A stretch of 5,020 bases of DNA from Anaerolineae bacterium (GTDB lineage Bacteria > Chloroflexota > Anaerolineae > Aggregatilineales > Phototrophicaceae). The stretch is from positions 1-5,020 of the forward strand of contig JACMMD010000578.1 of NCBI GenBank assembly GCA_014379235.1. Reading direction: 5' to 3'. The translations under genes were made by a program, and so were the position numbers. Below are positions 4,669 through 5,020 of this stretch, piece after piece (within the stretch, counting starts at the first letter, position 1; every line of letters begins with the position of its first letter). The notes under the pieces are model-generated. The model worked only from the letters and a program-made list of their open reading frames with translations. It was not told where the DNA came from and did not search any database.

Positions 4669-5020
4669 ATGCGTTTTTACACTCTATTTCGGAAAGTTTT
4701 TACGGGATCAAACGAGGTTAAGCTCAGTTTGATCACAATTGTCGCACTAGTGTGCGTGATGATTTTCGGCAGCGCAGTGACGGGCGCACCTGCGCTTGCA
4801 CAAGGTGTCAGCATGATGAGCTACGGCAGTGGGCTTGTCGGCACACTGACCAACGCAGCGCCGGTTATGGTGTATGCCTTCAACGGTGTTGAGGGCGATC
4901 TGGTGACGATCCGCGTGATCGGTGTGAGCGCCGGAATCGACCTGAGCGTGAGCCTGATTGGCCCGAATCAGCAGCAGATCGGCAGCAGCGACGGAGACAG
5001 TCTCAGCCCTAACGGCGGCG
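4669..5020 (+). CDS. Exported protein with PPC-like beta-sandwich domain, 3' truncated by window edge
   Basis: The first 117 codons are present; the frame is open at the window end. Residues 1-44 look like a Sec signal peptide with an unusually long n-region (MRFYTLFRKVFTGSNEVK), a hydrophobic core (19-37) and a cleavage site after APALA (position 44), giving a mature protein that begins QGVSMM. Residues 53-117 resemble the bacterial pre-peptidase C-terminal (PPC) type sandwich: GSGLVGTLTNAAP, VMVYAFNGVEGDLVTIRV, IDLSVSLIGPNQQQIGSSDGDS, following the usual order of GxL, YxFxGxxGDxVTI, DxxLxLxxPxG, DxD. Such repeats are common in secreted Chloroflexota proteins and often occur in tandem before a C-terminal anchor or catalytic domain, so the function depends on sequence beyond the window. 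It has its own strong ribosome binding site and is divergent from the sugar-binding protein gene. Confidence 0.75.
   Translation, partial: MRFYTLFRKVFTGSNEVKLSLITIVALVCVMIFGSAVTGAPALAQGVSMMSYGSGLVGTLTNAAPVMVYAFNGVEGDLVTIRVIGVSAGIDLSVSLIGPNQQQIGSSDGDSLSPNGG

Overview
The window looks like a chromosomal segment of a moderately GC-rich bacterium, most likely a member of the Chloroflexota (Anaerolineae-like). This is inferred from three things: the style of the proteins (a GT39-type membrane protein with a C-terminal beta-sandwich, an exported PPC-like protein, and a membrane protein with an Mrr-like tail), the short palindromes with GTAGGGGC/GCCCCTAC arms, and the degenerate ACTGA-type intergenic repeat. 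No rRNA or marker gene is present, so the taxonomy is tentative. I see no tRNA, rRNA, CRISPR array, transposase or phage gene.

Layout. (1) Bases 2-895 (+) hold the 3' end of a large gene whose start lies upstream of the window, probably a membrane glycosyltransferase-like protein. It carries a perfect 30-nt palindrome inserted in frame. (2) Bases 896-1270 are intergenic. They hold a second, sequence-divergent copy of the palindrome, a perfect TATAAT hexamer, a degenerate ACTGA repeat forming an imperfect inverted repeat, and a ribosome binding site. (3) Bases 1271-2839 and 2848-3204 (+) form a two-gene unit. The first gene encodes a four-helix membrane protein with an acidic DDLFP repeat at the N terminus and an Mrr/restriction-endonuclease-like C-terminal domain that appears to lack its catalytic residues. 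The second encodes a small membrane protein. A strong 13-bp hairpin terminator at 3211-3242 closes the unit and can also serve the convergent gene. (4) Bases 3265-4134 (-) encode a sugar-binding (ribose-binding/LacI-type) domain protein with neither a signal peptide nor a DNA-binding domain. (5) Bases 4135-4668 are an AT-rich control region followed by an unassigned stretch. (6) Bases 4669-5020 (+) are the start of an exported protein with a signal peptide and a PPC-like beta-sandwich. It runs off the window.

How the genes relate. Only the 1271-3204 pair looks like a functional unit: same strand, an 8-base gap, both products membrane-bound, one terminator. The other genes have separate control regions. 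No complete, clearly new system is demonstrated here. The best leads are the in-frame palindrome with compensated sequence changes between its two copies, and the membrane-anchored, apparently nuclease-dead Mrr-like protein with its small membrane neighbour.
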